From assembly GCA_028015205.1 (NCBI GenBank), contig CM051517.1, positions 52,513,455 through 52,577,454 on the forward strand: a stretch of 64,000 nucleotides of DNA, written 5' to 3'. Shown here one piece after another: positions 22,505-33,818 of this stretch. The notes beneath the pieces are model-generated. The model was not told the DNA's origin and did no database searches. It was given only the letters and a program-made list of their open reading frames with translations. How positions within the stretch are numbered: position 1 is the stretch's first letter; each line of letters begins with the position of its first letter. The position numbers and the translations under genes are program-made. This DNA is from Mytilisepta virgata. Its lineage: Eukaryota; Mollusca; Bivalvia; Mytilida; Mytilidae.

Positions 22505-23530
22505 TTATAATCCAAGTTTTTGAGGAACAGACAATTTTTCTTGAACATTTTCTCGGACATATCCATCTTTTGCCGTATCGGAGGACCATCTGCCATGCTT
22601 TTTAAATAATCTATCACTAATTCCGGCAGACGCGGCCGCAGTTGCTCCACCCGACCAGAAACTATGTAATCCGAATCTCGATTTATCAACTCCTATTGCA
22701 TCAAGAGCTGACAATAATAATTCTCTTGCTCTAGTGTAAGATAAAGGATTGTTACCTCTAAATTTAAAAGAATTCGAACTTTTAAAAAAGGAAACTGATC
22801 TGAAAATAAATTCTGATGAACCATTTTGAATGTTTGCTAATTTTATATACCTATCTAACATATTAACAGGACATGTAACAGAATGTGTTCTGGATACAAG
22901 TACTGTATTACCTTCTCTGTGCTGGTCAGTCTTGCTCTTTTCTATATACAGGGACATGTATCAGGAATAAAAATTAATATCGGATCATCTCAAATTTACA
23001 AGATCTGAAAACCTTAAATCCGGCAAAACAAACTAAACACATAGCAGCAATTCGAAGATCATTTAACTTACTGAGTTGGTTTCCAAATTTTTGTACAATT
23101 TTATTTAGCATATCAGGAGTAATGGGTTCCTTCTTATTAGCAATAAAATGGCCTATAGATCGGTGCGCTCCTTCTTTTACTGATTTACATAGAAAGGATG
23201 AAATGGATCAGGAAAACCGGCTATTTTATGAGTCCAACTAATGGCATAAAAAGCTTCGTCAACTTTTGAAGATGAATTAGAAGTCTTACATAAATGAATT
23301 AAATATAAGGAAACATGAAAATCTGATGCTGGCAACGAGATTATATTACATAAAGAATAAAGAATTGCACCACTTACAGAAATTGTTAAATGCGTATCTG
23401 TACTTTATCCTAGCATTATCAGCTCTGGATTTTAAACAGAATTCTGGAAGGCAATCTGTCAAATCTTTTAAACCATCTGAGGGCATTATATCTTGAGACC
23501 AATGACCGACACTAAAAATATCTGAAAAAC
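22505..23530 (-). pseudogene. Tyrosine recombinase of DIRS-like element
   Basis: The N-terminal core-binding region is at 23530-23346 (contains LPEFCLKSRADNARIKYRYA). The middle is spread over at least two frames between 23345 and 22960. The catalytic C terminus is open from 22957 to 22505. It retains KHGRWSSDTAKDGYV with the nucleophile tyrosine, but the conserved H-x-x-R box reads H-S-F-W: codon TGG at 22655-22657 where CGG (Arg) is expected, a C-to-T change at a CpG. This enzyme family circularises or inserts DIRS DNA by strand exchange. Loss of the active-site arginine together with the frameshifts means no recombinase activity is expected. Confidence 0.75.
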
Positions 23531-23773
23531 GTATTATAAAAATATACATAAACAATGTGTTAAAACATTTATTTTTGTGACCTTGCTGTTTTCACATTCT
23601 AGCCTTGTCACAAAATAACTTGACCTTGCATAACTTGTACATGTAGTACTTGCCTTGTCAAAAATACCTAAACATCTGTACATCAAATAACACATACGAT
23701 TTACACGTATTAACATCTCAGATACAGTATCTGCATGTGAAAAATCTTTGTCTTGCAGCTATTATGTTTTGAA
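23531..23773 (-). other. Unexplained gap between RNase H and recombinase modules
   Basis: This stretch does not read as a DIRS protein in any frame. On the minus strand it ends with TACGTTTTTCAG immediately before the recombinase frame resumes, so it could be an intron or a later insertion; no clear matching donor was identified. Confidence 0.3.
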
Positions 23774-24910
23774 CTAAACGATTTTGAACCAAAAATAGTA
23801 TTTGTTTTTTCCTTGAATAAATACATTCTGATTTGGGGAAAATTCTAGAACATCCAGCACGTACTGATGATATTCAAGATTCTGCTTAAAAATCATAGTC
23901 CAAAAGTAAGATGACTTCCATTTTGGAACAATCAGTGTACCTCTAGATTCACAAAGGACTAGGTGTCTTATACATTTTCCAACCAAATATATTGGTGGAA
24001 CTAACCAATTATTATCAAACTGCCAGTTTTGCGAAAATGCATCTATTGCTTCTGTTCCTGGATTCCAGTATTTTTAATTAAACCTCTTCACCTAAGAATT
24101 AGTAAAATTAGCAAATCTGTCAATAGTAAAAGGACCCCACATGTCATTCATGAATTCAAAAAATTCTTCAGATGTTTCCCAATCATCTATGTCTATTATT
24201 TGGGAGATGAAATCAGCTTTACAATTTTCAGAACGGGGTATCCATATTGGATTTAAACGGATACCTGCATTAATGCATAATTTATATATATCATATGCCA
24301 AATTTTGTAAATGCAATTTTGTGCTACCTTTGTTGATTATACTAACACAGTTCTGGCTATCAGTATGCCAATAAACAGTTTTATTTTTAAAATCAGCATT
24401 GAAAGAATGCAAAGCAAGCTCAAAAGCTCTGAGTTCTCGCCAAGTGGAACTCATGCTCTTCTCAAAATCATCCCACATATAATGAAATATCTTTTCATCA
24501 ATACCAACAGTATATGCACCCGCTGCTAAGTTACTATCGTCTGAATAAACAACTGAAACCGGTAATGAGACTTCAATAAAATGTCTCGCATTCAATTTTG
24601 ACAAATTGTCGTACCAAAATTTTAATTCTGCTAAAACACTGTCTTGAAATGTAAATTTTAATTTTGTGTGCCCTGATTTTCTATTTTCTATGGCAAAGTA
24701 TAAATGACGACTCATTAGACTAGTCACATTACCCATGACTGGAGACATAGAAATAATTTTTCCCGTGAATTGCGCCAACCTCCTCGCAGTACAATTAGGA
24801 TATAATTTCATTATAATTTCTAGCGCTTCTTTTGTGTCAGATATCCTTCGCTCAGGAATTGATAAACTAAAATTTTTTGAATCCCAGAGCAAACCTAACA
24901 TTCTAAACAT
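23774..24910 (-). pseudogene. RNase H and downstream segment of DIRS-like pol
   Basis: The open part 24910-24092 encodes about 272 residues. RNase H acidic residues are visible: VYSDDS (D124/D125), TWREL (E159), WHTDSQN (D184) and KADFIS (D233). RNase H removes the RNA strand after reverse transcription. Two in-frame stops (24092-24094 and 24074-24076) lie five codons apart; the same frame then continues to 23774 with NNWLVPPIYLVGKC and LIVPKWKSSYFW, a segment conserved after RNase H in DIRS elements. A one-base deletion and a small in-frame loss separate this module from the RT upstream (about 24903-24960). Confidence 0.75.
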
Positions 24911-24973
24911 TGTACTGGTTCAAACATGGACTTTATCAGGAAACCAGCCTCTTTAAGTGAAGATTTCACATAA

Positions 24974-25830
24974 TCAGACCTTATATTTACAATTCATGTA
25001 ACTTTCGGCATTGCCAAAACCGTCATCCAAATACAGTACTATATTAACGCCATTTTCCCGCCAATATTTCACCATTGGACGTAAACATTTAGTAAATAAA
25101 TATGGAGCTGAACTTAAACCAAAGCTAATACTGTAAAACAGTAAAAATTTTTGATTCCATGAAAACCATAAATATGTATGTTGCTGTTTAGAGATATCAT
25201 AATGAAAATATCCAGATTTTAGATCAAACTTAAATACGTACATGTAGCAATCTTTTTTAAAAAATTCAAGTGCAATTTTCCAGTCTTCAAATTTTAGTTT
25301 ATTTTTCGTAACATGAACATTTAATTCACTAAGGTCCAAAATTAACCTTTTCTTTCCAGCTTTTTGAGTAGCGATACTCAGTGGATTTACAACAAACGGC
25401 TGAAAGGGGACTTCAATCACACAGCCATTATTAAAAAGTTCAGAAATAGCTTGGTTTATAAATTCAGTGTTGTCAAAAGCTGATTTATTATTTCTAAATT
25501 TCATTGATCGAGGCATGGTAAGGTAATGACGTACCCAAATTTTATAGTATCAATAATAAATTTGCTTACGCCAATGTGTTCCCAAAAAGAAATGTGTTTC
25601 AATAAACTAGATTTAACGCCTTTCGCCATTTTTGAAAAATCTATCTGGTCAAAATATTTGATATGCTGAAATAGCACATTCGTGTTTACGTTAACAAAAA
25701 CATCATTAAAATTCTGAAAATCTAAATACTTATCTGATATAACGCTGCTACTTTGCTCCATTCTGTCCAAATGCTTGTACTTTGAGCTTTGGGCAATTGT
25801 TTCTCCAGTGTCCGAGCTGGTGGCATTCAT
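24974..25830 (-). pseudogene. Reverse transcriptase of DIRS-like element
   Basis: Two overlapping frames: 25830-25501 encodes the linker before RT, and 25516-24974 the RT fingers and palm. The RT part shows KKRLILDLSELN, FKFDLKSGYFHYD (first catalytic Asp about residue 98), SFGLSSAPYLF and the catalytic YLDD at about 25022-25033. The frames overlap by 16 bases, which here reflects a frameshift, because homologous elements read through this point in one frame. The ATG at 25516 is internal. The frame ends just after the catalytic box, before the thumb. Confidence 0.75.
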
Positions 25831-26514
25831 ATCATAACATATGTCGTACGGCGTCGCCTCTCGGCGACGGCTCCTCCGAAAGGGCGGCTCTGAGAAGTTA
25901 GGCTGCGGATATCTAGTATCTGGTATATTAACAGAAGATCTCTAGTAGAAGTAGCTGCAGGTTTGGAATAAGGCTTTGAGCGGGTTTTCTTTTTCTTGAT
26001 ACCTTTAAGGGCCCGGCTTTCTGCTTGTCGTAGGCGTTTTTTCATCTTCAGAATCGGAAGCAAGGTCGTCACTTTCATATTCTCGTACTGTTGACCATCC
26101 AGCGGGAGAGTTGTCCGCTATCCTTATCAATTTTTTACGCTTATTAATCTTCAACACAAGTGCGGCAATTAAATTGGTTGATACGTTATCCTCGGGAGAA
26201 ATACGTTTCTGTAACTTCTGTATCTCGGATAAAATTTTAGAATTAAAAGAATACTGGATCTGGTTACCTTCAGCTTTTAACTTTACGGAAGCCTCCTTTT
26301 TAAGCTTCTTGGCCAACGCGTCGTTCCCACTAATTAATTCCTTTTTAAAAGCGGACAGCTTAGTGTCGAAATAAGATGTAAATAGTTGAAAAGTGTTATC
26401 ACTAAATGGAACACCACCGCTAACACCAACACGTGTAGATTCTCGGTTTTGTACAGATGAACCAACAATATCTTCTAGCAGAACGTCTTCGTCCTCTGTA
26501 TGGTTATCTGTCAT
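25831..26514 (-). pseudogene. Gag-like ORF1 of DIRS-like element
   Basis: An ATG at 26514 opens a frame of about 169 codons: an acidic N terminus, a central FTSYFDTKLSAFKKELI helix-rich region and an acidic C-terminal part. At an A6 run (plus-strand T6 at 26037-26042) the coding potential moves to another frame that encodes a basic segment (GIKKKKTRSKPYSKP). Near 25930 it moves again into the frame leading to the RT linker. DIRS ORF1 proteins are taken to be Gag-like RNA-binding proteins. Whether the A6 site is a mutation or a programmed shift cannot be told from one copy. Confidence 0.6.
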
Positions 26515-27237
26515 CGTACGAAAAAATCTCTGGAAACGACTAAGAAACGTGTAGTATATGCTACTCTGGAAGAACTTCGAATGTCGGATATAAAAATTGC
26601 CTAATTATTTATATCAATAATAGCATGATTTGCACGAGCTACCCATCGTATGATGGATACGACACAAAAAACAACCAATCATAAAATCAAAACACATAAA
26701 CAGCACGTGTTCCTAGTAAACATAAACATGTGATTCCGTACCATTAATAAATATATTTGCAAATGATTTAACACAGATGTCCATTTTTGGTATATTTATA
26801 ACTACTACACACGACGTAGAACATTTTCTGTCAGGGAAATCCATTTGATTTCTAGAAGATTGGTCAATGAAAGAATTTGGAAAAGGCAATATTTGATGAA
26901 AAAAGGCAAGATAAAAAAGCAAGATTGATATTAGATGTCACTTGGAACAAAGAGTAGTATAATTTGGAGAGAGATAAAAGGGGCCATTGTCCTTCCAAAA
27001 TCCAAAATAAAGAAACTTGCTTTGATGACTCATTCCCACAAAACAAATTAAGTCGTCGGATATCCTATCTATCCTGGATTTCTGTGTTTGTTAAAAATCG
27101 GACTTGCAAGTTTCGATCCTTGTATACTGAGAAGTTGATCTCAGTTATATCAGAATAAAAATTTTAAGTTTTGTTTTAATCGCAAAGTCTACCTTACGCT
27201 ACTTACCACATTCGATGCAGCACAAATTGTATTATTC

Positions 27238-27450
27238 TCTGATACCAGTTTCGATGCACCAGATATGCAAATTTCGTCGATTTACATCAGTTGTGCTAAA
27301 GGCCTAGAATGTTGAAAACCAAAAACAATATTCCAACACAGTTAAAGGCCAAATTAAAAAAAAATCCAAAATGACCAAAAGGGTAAAGCCAAGACCATCG
27401 AAGGACAGAACTATTTACGAGAGAGATCCTTCTTAGTTTTCACAAAACAT
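27238..27450 (+). repeat. R1 repeat copy
   Basis: Contains GATACCAGTTTCGATGCACC, TTGTGCTAAAGGCCTAGAAT, ACCATCGAAGGACAGAACT and GATCCTTCTTAGTTTTCAC. Confidence 0.6.
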
Positions 27451-27564
27451 TATCTTTGAACCAAAACTAACATTTTATTAATTTTGAATCTAACATACTA
27501 AAAACTTTTTTTTCATTTATCACAAGTTGTCTATGACATTGATGAGATTATTTGGCTTTTAAAT

Positions 27565-27790
27565 TCACTATTAAATTTCAATTTGGCGTACTAGTATTAT
27601 TTAGTCCACAAAACTATTAAATGCAATTATCTGGCAATCTAAAACCGTCAAATTTAATTTAATCAAAATTAATTTTCACTAAGCCTGAATTGTCAGTTAT
27701 TAAAATGTACTGCATTAATTGTTTTCTCAAATGTTTCAATTATGGATTCAATCAAATTTAATTAGGCGGGACAAACTGTAAATGCCTTCT
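27565..27790 (+). repeat. Dispersed block R4, copy 2
   Basis: Diverged copy of 20945-21190 (CAATTTGGCGTACTAG, TCAGTTATTAAAATGTACTG, TTAGGCGGGACAAA). Its first segment lies about 600 bp upstream, separated by sequence that includes an R1 copy. Confidence 0.6.
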
Positions 27791-28338
27791 GAGCAAGAAA
27801 TTACAAAAGCACACTTGTTCAAGTGATGCATTGAAAAAACATGCATTTAACTGTAATTAATTGATAATTAAAATTTCACGCTAAGCAATGAAATTATCAA
27901 GTATTTTACAGATGATATTTGAAGTTGAAGCATAATACGACAAAGGTGAAACAACGCGTGATTACAGAGTAAGAGAAGTCGATGAATCCTGACAGGCTAG
28001 AGGATATATTGTTCATTTGACACATTAAAAGACTGAATGGGGATGTTATATCCTTTCGTACGATGTAGATTTCTCAGCGACAGTTCATAACCATTTCTAA
28101 TTTAAAACGAAAACTTCAATTAAACTAATTTTAATTTCATCTGATTACATTATTTATAGGATTTATTAAACAACTGCAAGGATATTTAATTATCACGCAG
28201 TTAATTTTCTAATGCTATTATGCAACATGTTTTCGAAGACATATTTGTCACTTACAAACAAAGATTGAAACACCATGTTTTTATACTTTAATAAGGTATA
28301 CTCTGAAATTCTTATTCCAGTAAATGAATTATGTAAAA

Positions 28339-28492
28339 GAAAAAGGTCATGTGATGTTGTTTTAGGCACAGAAAAAGTTCACGTGATCTTGTTTTAGACA
28401 AAGAAAAAGATCATGTGATCTTCTTGTAGAGAAAGAAAAACTCCATGTGATTTTGTTGTAGACAAAGTAAAAGTCCATGTGATCTTGTTGTA
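28339..28492. repeat. Minisatellite, about 4.8 x 32 bp
   Basis: Unit begins GAAAAAGTTCACGTGATCTT. Each unit carries a CACGTG or CATGTG E-box-like hexamer. Units start at 28339, 28371, 28403, 28435 and 28467 (partial). Confidence 0.8.
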
Positions 28493-28654
28493 TACCTTAC
28501 AGCTACATGAAGAACAGCCATTAAAACTTTGATAACTACCTTTATATAAGTAGCAGTACAATGTATTTTATGGGTTAGCGTCTCATTTACATTAATCCAA
28601 CAACTGATTTTCTGGTTGGTGAAAACCCTTTTCAGTCTATATGATTCATTTTAG

Positions 28655-28965
28655 ACATATAAGTAAAGTTAAGAAATACCAAAGGGATATTTGAAGGTGG
28701 AGAAAATCAAAAACAACTGACAAACTCGGGAGAACAACGAAGACAAAGACAAAAACAATACAAACACTACACTTAAAAACTAAAAACATATGAACAACAT
28801 GGACCCCACCAAAAAACCCGGAGGTGCTCCGGAAGAGTAAGCAGTCTCTGCCTTCTTGCTGCCCATGTCAAATTCGGTATGAGGAAGGGGCAACATAAAT
28901 GGAACAGGTCCATTTTTTTTGGAAATTTTTTTTTCATAACAACGTAAACATTTCGTTAGCTTATC
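28655..28965 (-). repeat. Penelope-like tail A, minus-strand copy
   Basis: Read on the minus strand it has remnants of the RT C terminus, then AATTTGACATGGGCAGC, the hairpin region at 28838-28854, CGGAGCACC and TTTTTTGGTGGGGTCCATGT, ending at GGTATTTCTTAACTTTACTT near 28655. It is 5'-truncated. Confidence 0.75.
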
Positions 28966-30189
28966 TACCATAGGAATCACTGCTCCTACAAAAAGTAACA
29001 TGAAATTAAATTCTATTATATCAAATTCACTTAACTTTATACTTTAATGGAAAATGTGTAATTACTAAACGTTTTGTCTCCAACGATTTTGATTTAAAAA
29101 AAATCAAATGTCAAATTAAGATATAAAATGCATTTATCAGCACTAAGCAAGATATTTGTCAATATAAAGTTGAACAAGTCACATTGTAACATACAGCTAG
29201 AGATATTCTGTCCTGTTTAAGTAAATTTGATTCGATGATCATTTTGTTTGTTTTGTTTTGAATTTCTAGTCACGGATCTAACTTTTGAAGATTAATCCAA
29301 ATGCCCTTTAGCAACAAGTATTCGGGTTATGACTATTATTCCCTCAATCAGATCTATAAGCAGTGTTGTGAAAGCATTACAACCCAACCATGAAGCAATA
29401 GGTCAGAAAACCTTCCATTATGCCAGTTTTGATATTGGAGATATGTTTTTTTTTCGTCTAATTAAGATTCGTTAGTTGTGCTCAAGGTCGAAAATGTCGG
29501 AGGAAGGGGTATAAATGATCATGAATCTTACAAGCTACCGACGAACTAAATTCCATTCGATGTAGCTAAAAAAATGAGTCTGAAGTTTCGATAAATTGAA
29601 CTATAATTGCATTATTCTAAGGTTTCAGAGTTAAAGTTTCATATGGCGTAAATAAATCAGCCATAGCGCTATAAGAGTGCTTTATTATAATCAATTCATT
29701 AATGATGTATTAAACTGATTAATTACATTACATAACTAACTTTTTTTTACCTGTTTCTCTTATAACATGTTTTCATATCCATTGATAGAATTATAGGACT
29801 TTAAATTAAATTTTCAGGATTTCAATTCCGGTTTTGTGGAAATTAGAAATTTTTAATGAAGCGCAAATTTGGTTTATTGTTGAATACGTTAATGAAATGT
29901 GGCTTTAACTGACAAATTCTGGCTTACTTGTAATTTTGTGAGATCCTAAATGATTTTCATTAAGATTAAAATCTCATTAAAATGCAGTCTCCGTTGTGTC
30001 TATTCCATATACGAATATATCTAAATTGGAAATAAGATTACTAGTAGTTGGGTGTACATGTAATAATCTGCTAGTTACTGTAAGTGGGGTAAAACAACGT
30101 ATCACAAAATACCGAAATAAATTTTATATAAATGATCATTACTGGAATCAAAAAGTAATCAAGTCAATTTTATCACAGGTTCACTTATG
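28966..30189. other. Non-coding stretch with an R1 fragment
   Basis: A short R1-like piece (GTTGTGCTCAAGGTCGAAAA) is at about 29475-29495. No other feature is supported. Confidence 0.3.
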
Positions 30190-30285
30190 GGCCAACACGG
30201 TAGATGTTTTAAGATCAAAACTGCTCACTCTTCTGACTATCTACATTGAAAGTTCATCACTCGTTATGTGTTGACGAGGTTTGAG
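30190..30285 (+). repeat. Tail-like repeat type C, third copy
   Basis: Very close to 20785-20873 (CACGGTAGATGTTTTAAGAT, AACTGCTCACTCTTCTGAC). Confidence 0.55.
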
Positions 30286-30513
30286 GTTAGAGAGCTAACT
30301 GTTCTCTAAAACATCCTTTCAAGTAACATTTAAAAAGTCACACCTATCAAGGGCGTTCAGTATTACTGCGAAACAAACTGTTGTGTCACAGCATATTCTG
30401 GTAGAAGTAAAGCAGATAAGGATTTTACAAAAAGGATACATTTATAGAGAAATGTTGAAGTGAATAAAAATCAAGATTTTTGATAACTTGCTGCACTACA
30501 ATAATTATAGTAC

Positions 30514-30672
30514 AACTAATCTTGAAATGCGAATACCTAAAAATCTACAACGAGTTACCGAACAACACATTTATTCACATTAATTTACGAGTGCGCGTAG
30601 CTCACGGGTGAATTATAAGTGTTTTTCGGTCAAGAGTTGTAGATCTTTGGTATTCGTATTTCGATATTAGTT
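30514..30672. mobile_element. MITE-like element with long terminal inverted repeats
   Basis: Left arm 30514 to about 30568 (AACTAAT...GCGAATACC...ATCTACAACGAGTT) is inverted against the right arm 30620-30672 (GAGTTGTAGAT...GGTATTCGTATTTCGA...ATTAGTT), with a few mismatches. The whole 159-bp unit folds into one imperfect hairpin. No coding capacity. Confidence 0.65.
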
Positions 30673-31710
30673 ATTTTGTTTATTACATTGACACATTCCG
30701 TGTATTCATACAATTCAACGAGAAAATACAAGGGATTATGTTTTTATGCGACCACCCGAAGACATTTGTATAGCAACATCGTTGGGGACGGCTATTGTCA
30801 CCTCACTTCCTAGAGTGAAATATAAATTTTGATTTCACTGGGTGAATTATCGGACTTGATTCACTCGGAAATCCCGGTATTTCATAACACTCAAGGTAAT
30901 AAAGTTCGACTTCTCAATTCTATTTGACATTCTAAATTCAAATATTTCACGTGTTAAACAATGTATTTTTAAGGAAACTGCATATGTAGAGGACAATATG
31001 ATATTTGATTATGTGTGAAAAAGGCATTTTAGTTCGTTAAGAATCGCACGTATTCTAACAGATTTGTTTTAGTCTTCTGAAGAGTGATATAATCAAGATG
31101 CCAGATTTTCTCACAGACAACATGTGTATATTATTCGATCTTAGAGTTTGTAATTGTATTGTGTACTTATTAAAATTAGATCTCCGCACTTGCCTTTTCA
31201 TTCCGTTGTTTTCATGTTGGCCGACATGAAAACAAAGAGCAACTGGGAGATATAAACAATAAACAAACTGTCCTTGTTTTTAGTTTTTCTTTACTACGGC
31301 ATTGTGTACCATAATATAATTGACATTCTGATGATACTACAGATACACCAAGGTCCATTTTATATATTACTTTTCAATATTGACAAAAGAATATTGCAAA
31401 CAAGAAATCATGACGTAAAATTTAACAGGCTAGGTAATTTTTCACTTTATAAAAAAGTATGGACAATATAAAGCTTTTTCACACACTACTTTTTACTGAG
31501 TTACTTCTCATTTACCAAAAGTTACCATCATATTTGAAATGGTAAGTACTAACTAACTTAGAAACCGAACATGAGAAATAAGTTAAATAGTATCGCTTAA
31601 GTCGATTTGGTCTTGCTATAGGGTGAGGACATTTGGTTCATTGGTGAAGAACAGCAATGAGAGCTCTGCTCACTTGCTTTTTGCAGTGGGTTTCTTCGCT
31701 TTTTATAGTG

Positions 31711-32130
31711 TGTTCCATGATCACATGGGTCAGTAAACTTTTTGTATTGTGTTCCATGGTTACATCGGTTATTTCACTTTTTGTCCTATGAATACATGGG
31801 TTAGTTCACTTTTTGTAGTGTGTTCCATGAATACATGGGTTAGTTCACTTTTTGTAGTGTGTTCCATGAATACATGGGTTAGTTCACTTTTTATATTGTG
31901 TTCCATGATGACATGGATAAGTTCACTTTTTGTATTGTGTTCCTTGGTTACATTGGTCAGTTCACTTTTTGTATTGTGTTCCATGGTTACATTGGTTAGT
32001 TCACTTTTTGTAGTGTGTTCCATCAATACATGGATTAGTTCACTTTTTGTATTGTGTTCCATGATTACATTTGTTAGTTCACTTTTATATTGTGTTCCAT
32101 AATTACATTGGTTAGTTCACTTTTTGTATT
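31711..32130. repeat. Minisatellite, about 11 x 39 bp
   Basis: Unit TGTTCCATGAATACATGGGT followed by TAGTTCACTTTTTGTAGTG. Because 39 is a multiple of three, open frames run through it on both strands and give an artefactual repetitive protein. Confidence 0.9.
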
Positions 32131-32732
32131 GTATTTTCTATTTTTGTAACTTAACTAATGCTTTTTACTTTCTTACAATATTCCCCAAAAATTTACATAC
32201 ATTGTTCATCTGTTCTTAAACGACGAATTTCATCAGAATTTTGGTGAAATTGTACAATTCTTTCGGTCCATTTTTCCACCAAAAATTTAAACTATTGCTA
32301 AGTTAACTTTCTTTTCTCTGTTCAATGTTATGTTTTTTTTTTTGTTTGAAGCGATGCTTTCATTTTCGATATCTGGCTTAATAGAAAATGTATATGGGTA
32401 TTATTTACTTGAATTCTTTACGTACTAAAGTGAAAAAAGGTAGAGTCAAAATTAAATGTATTAGATGATAATTAACCTCAATAATATAACTTGAAACTAA
32501 GGGAATATACAGTGTACATGTAACAACCTGCATTCCAACCTACTGTATTTAGCGCATTATTTACATATTAAGATATCGGGACTATAATTTACAACGTGAT
32601 TACATTGTATTTCATATGTTCTAAGTACATGTAATTGCAACAAGCTAGGTAATTATCGGCAAATTTCGGAAACACTATAAAATTAATTTGTTTCAATAGA
32701 CGTCACATACAAACTAAGACGTATTTACGACC
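32131..32732. other. Non-coding stretch
   Basis: Nothing recognisable. Confidence 0.3.
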
Positions 32733-32893
32733 CGAGTTCACTCCTGGTTTTTATAGGAGTTCGTGTTGTTCATTGTTTTTTAGTTTTCAGTGTTTATTTG
32801 TTGTGCTTGTTCATTTGTCTTCCCGGGTTTGTCTGTCTAATGGATTTCGGTTTTTGGTTTGCTCCTAAGGTATATTTAAATTTGTCCTCTTTC
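32733..32893 (+). repeat. Penelope-like tail B, tail-only copy
   Basis: Begins at CGAGTTCACTCCTGGTTTTT, continues through GTTCGTGTTGTTCATTG and TCTTCCCGGGTTTGTCTGTC, and ends in GGTATATTTAAATTTGTCC. Confidence 0.75.
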
Positions 32894-33683
32894 AACCTGA
32901 ACTTGCTGGATAAGATATATCTAAGAATTTCTCGGCAGTGTAAACTTTTGGTTTAAGTTATATTTCAGGAGAAAAAATATAATTTACCGACTTATGAATC
33001 ATTTTGATACACAGTGTCCCGTAGTCACATAATTTGTTGAAAGGATTTGGGAATATTATTTATGAAATATTTGATACAGTTTTCTCCAGGATCATTTAGT
33101 GATTTTCTTGTGGTGTTGGGTGTTGCTCCATGTTGAAGATTCGATACGACGAGCCCTCAATGTGATCAATTTTTCTCTTAAATAATATTATAAGATGTTG
33201 TCTCATTGACGCTTAATTTATATTATAACGTATAGTTTCATATTTCGAGACCCACAACAGCCTTCCACCAATAAGATTATTCTAACGTTATTTAATTTCA
33301 TGCTTCATCGACATACATACAAAGATTTAGTTTAAGTACCTGGTAGTGTAGAATGATATACCTTGGGGATAAACACAATAAAGGATAGCAAAGCTTGTCT
33401 CCCACATGTTCCAATTAAAATACATTACTGGCGTGGAAAACCATCTTCATGCTTGAAGACACTTACCAACAAAAGTTCCTTCAAAGATAAATAAAGTCGG
33501 AAGAACATATATAGAAAAAAAACTGCCCCATAATTTTGTTTTTTAAATGTTCGTTACTGTCGCCGAATGATTTTACTACACATGTTTTATTTCCTCTTTA
33601 TATACGACGTAAAGCTCTTGTTGAAATCATTTCAAAGAATTAGATAAAAAAAAAAAAACATCCGTACCATAAAACATTTACAC

Positions 33684-33818
33684 ATGGCTTTAGTTCTAAA
33701 GGCACTACGACAAGAAGGTATTGCATTTCAAATAAACCAAGAATCGTTTATAGAGGGTCCCTCTATAGAAACAATCGCCGAAGCAATCACAAAATTAGAC
33801 GTTAGTTTTGATGAATGA
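33684..33818 (+). CDS. Short open frame, 44 codons, unknown
   Basis: ATG at 33684 to TGA at 33816-33818. The peptide has a regular amphipathic composition (LKALRQEGIAFQINQESF), unusual for random AT-rich sequence, and the frame stays open for about 15 codons past the TGA until a TAG. It could be a relic of a longer protein interrupted by a Trp-to-stop change, or chance. I recognise no family. Confidence 0.2.
   Translation: MALVLKALRQEGIAFQINQESFIEGPSIETIAEAITKLDVSFDE

Larger units (their letters stand above)
22505..26514 (-). mobile_element. DIRS-like tyrosine-recombinase retrotransposon, decayed
   Basis: Reading leftwards: Gag-like ORF (26514-26005), linker and RT (25830-24974), RNase H (24910-24092), a conserved post-RNase H segment (to 23774) and a tyrosine recombinase (23530-22505). 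This set and order define DIRS-type elements, which use a recombinase rather than an integrase. Frameshifts and stops break every module. I could not define the terminal repeats that DIRS elements carry: tail B abuts the 3' end, and only a short hairpin (CCATC-GTAT-GATGG near 26643) stands out upstream of Gag. Confidence 0.8.

Noticed and set aside
22369..22605. Hydrophobic 78-codon frame
   Set aside because: Translation of Penelope-like tail B; similar frames appear at other tail copies (11782-12061, 51794-51997, 62164-62367).
31749..32102. 117-codon open frame with a repeated peptide
   Set aside because: It is the 39-bp minisatellite read in frame; the opposite strand is open as well.
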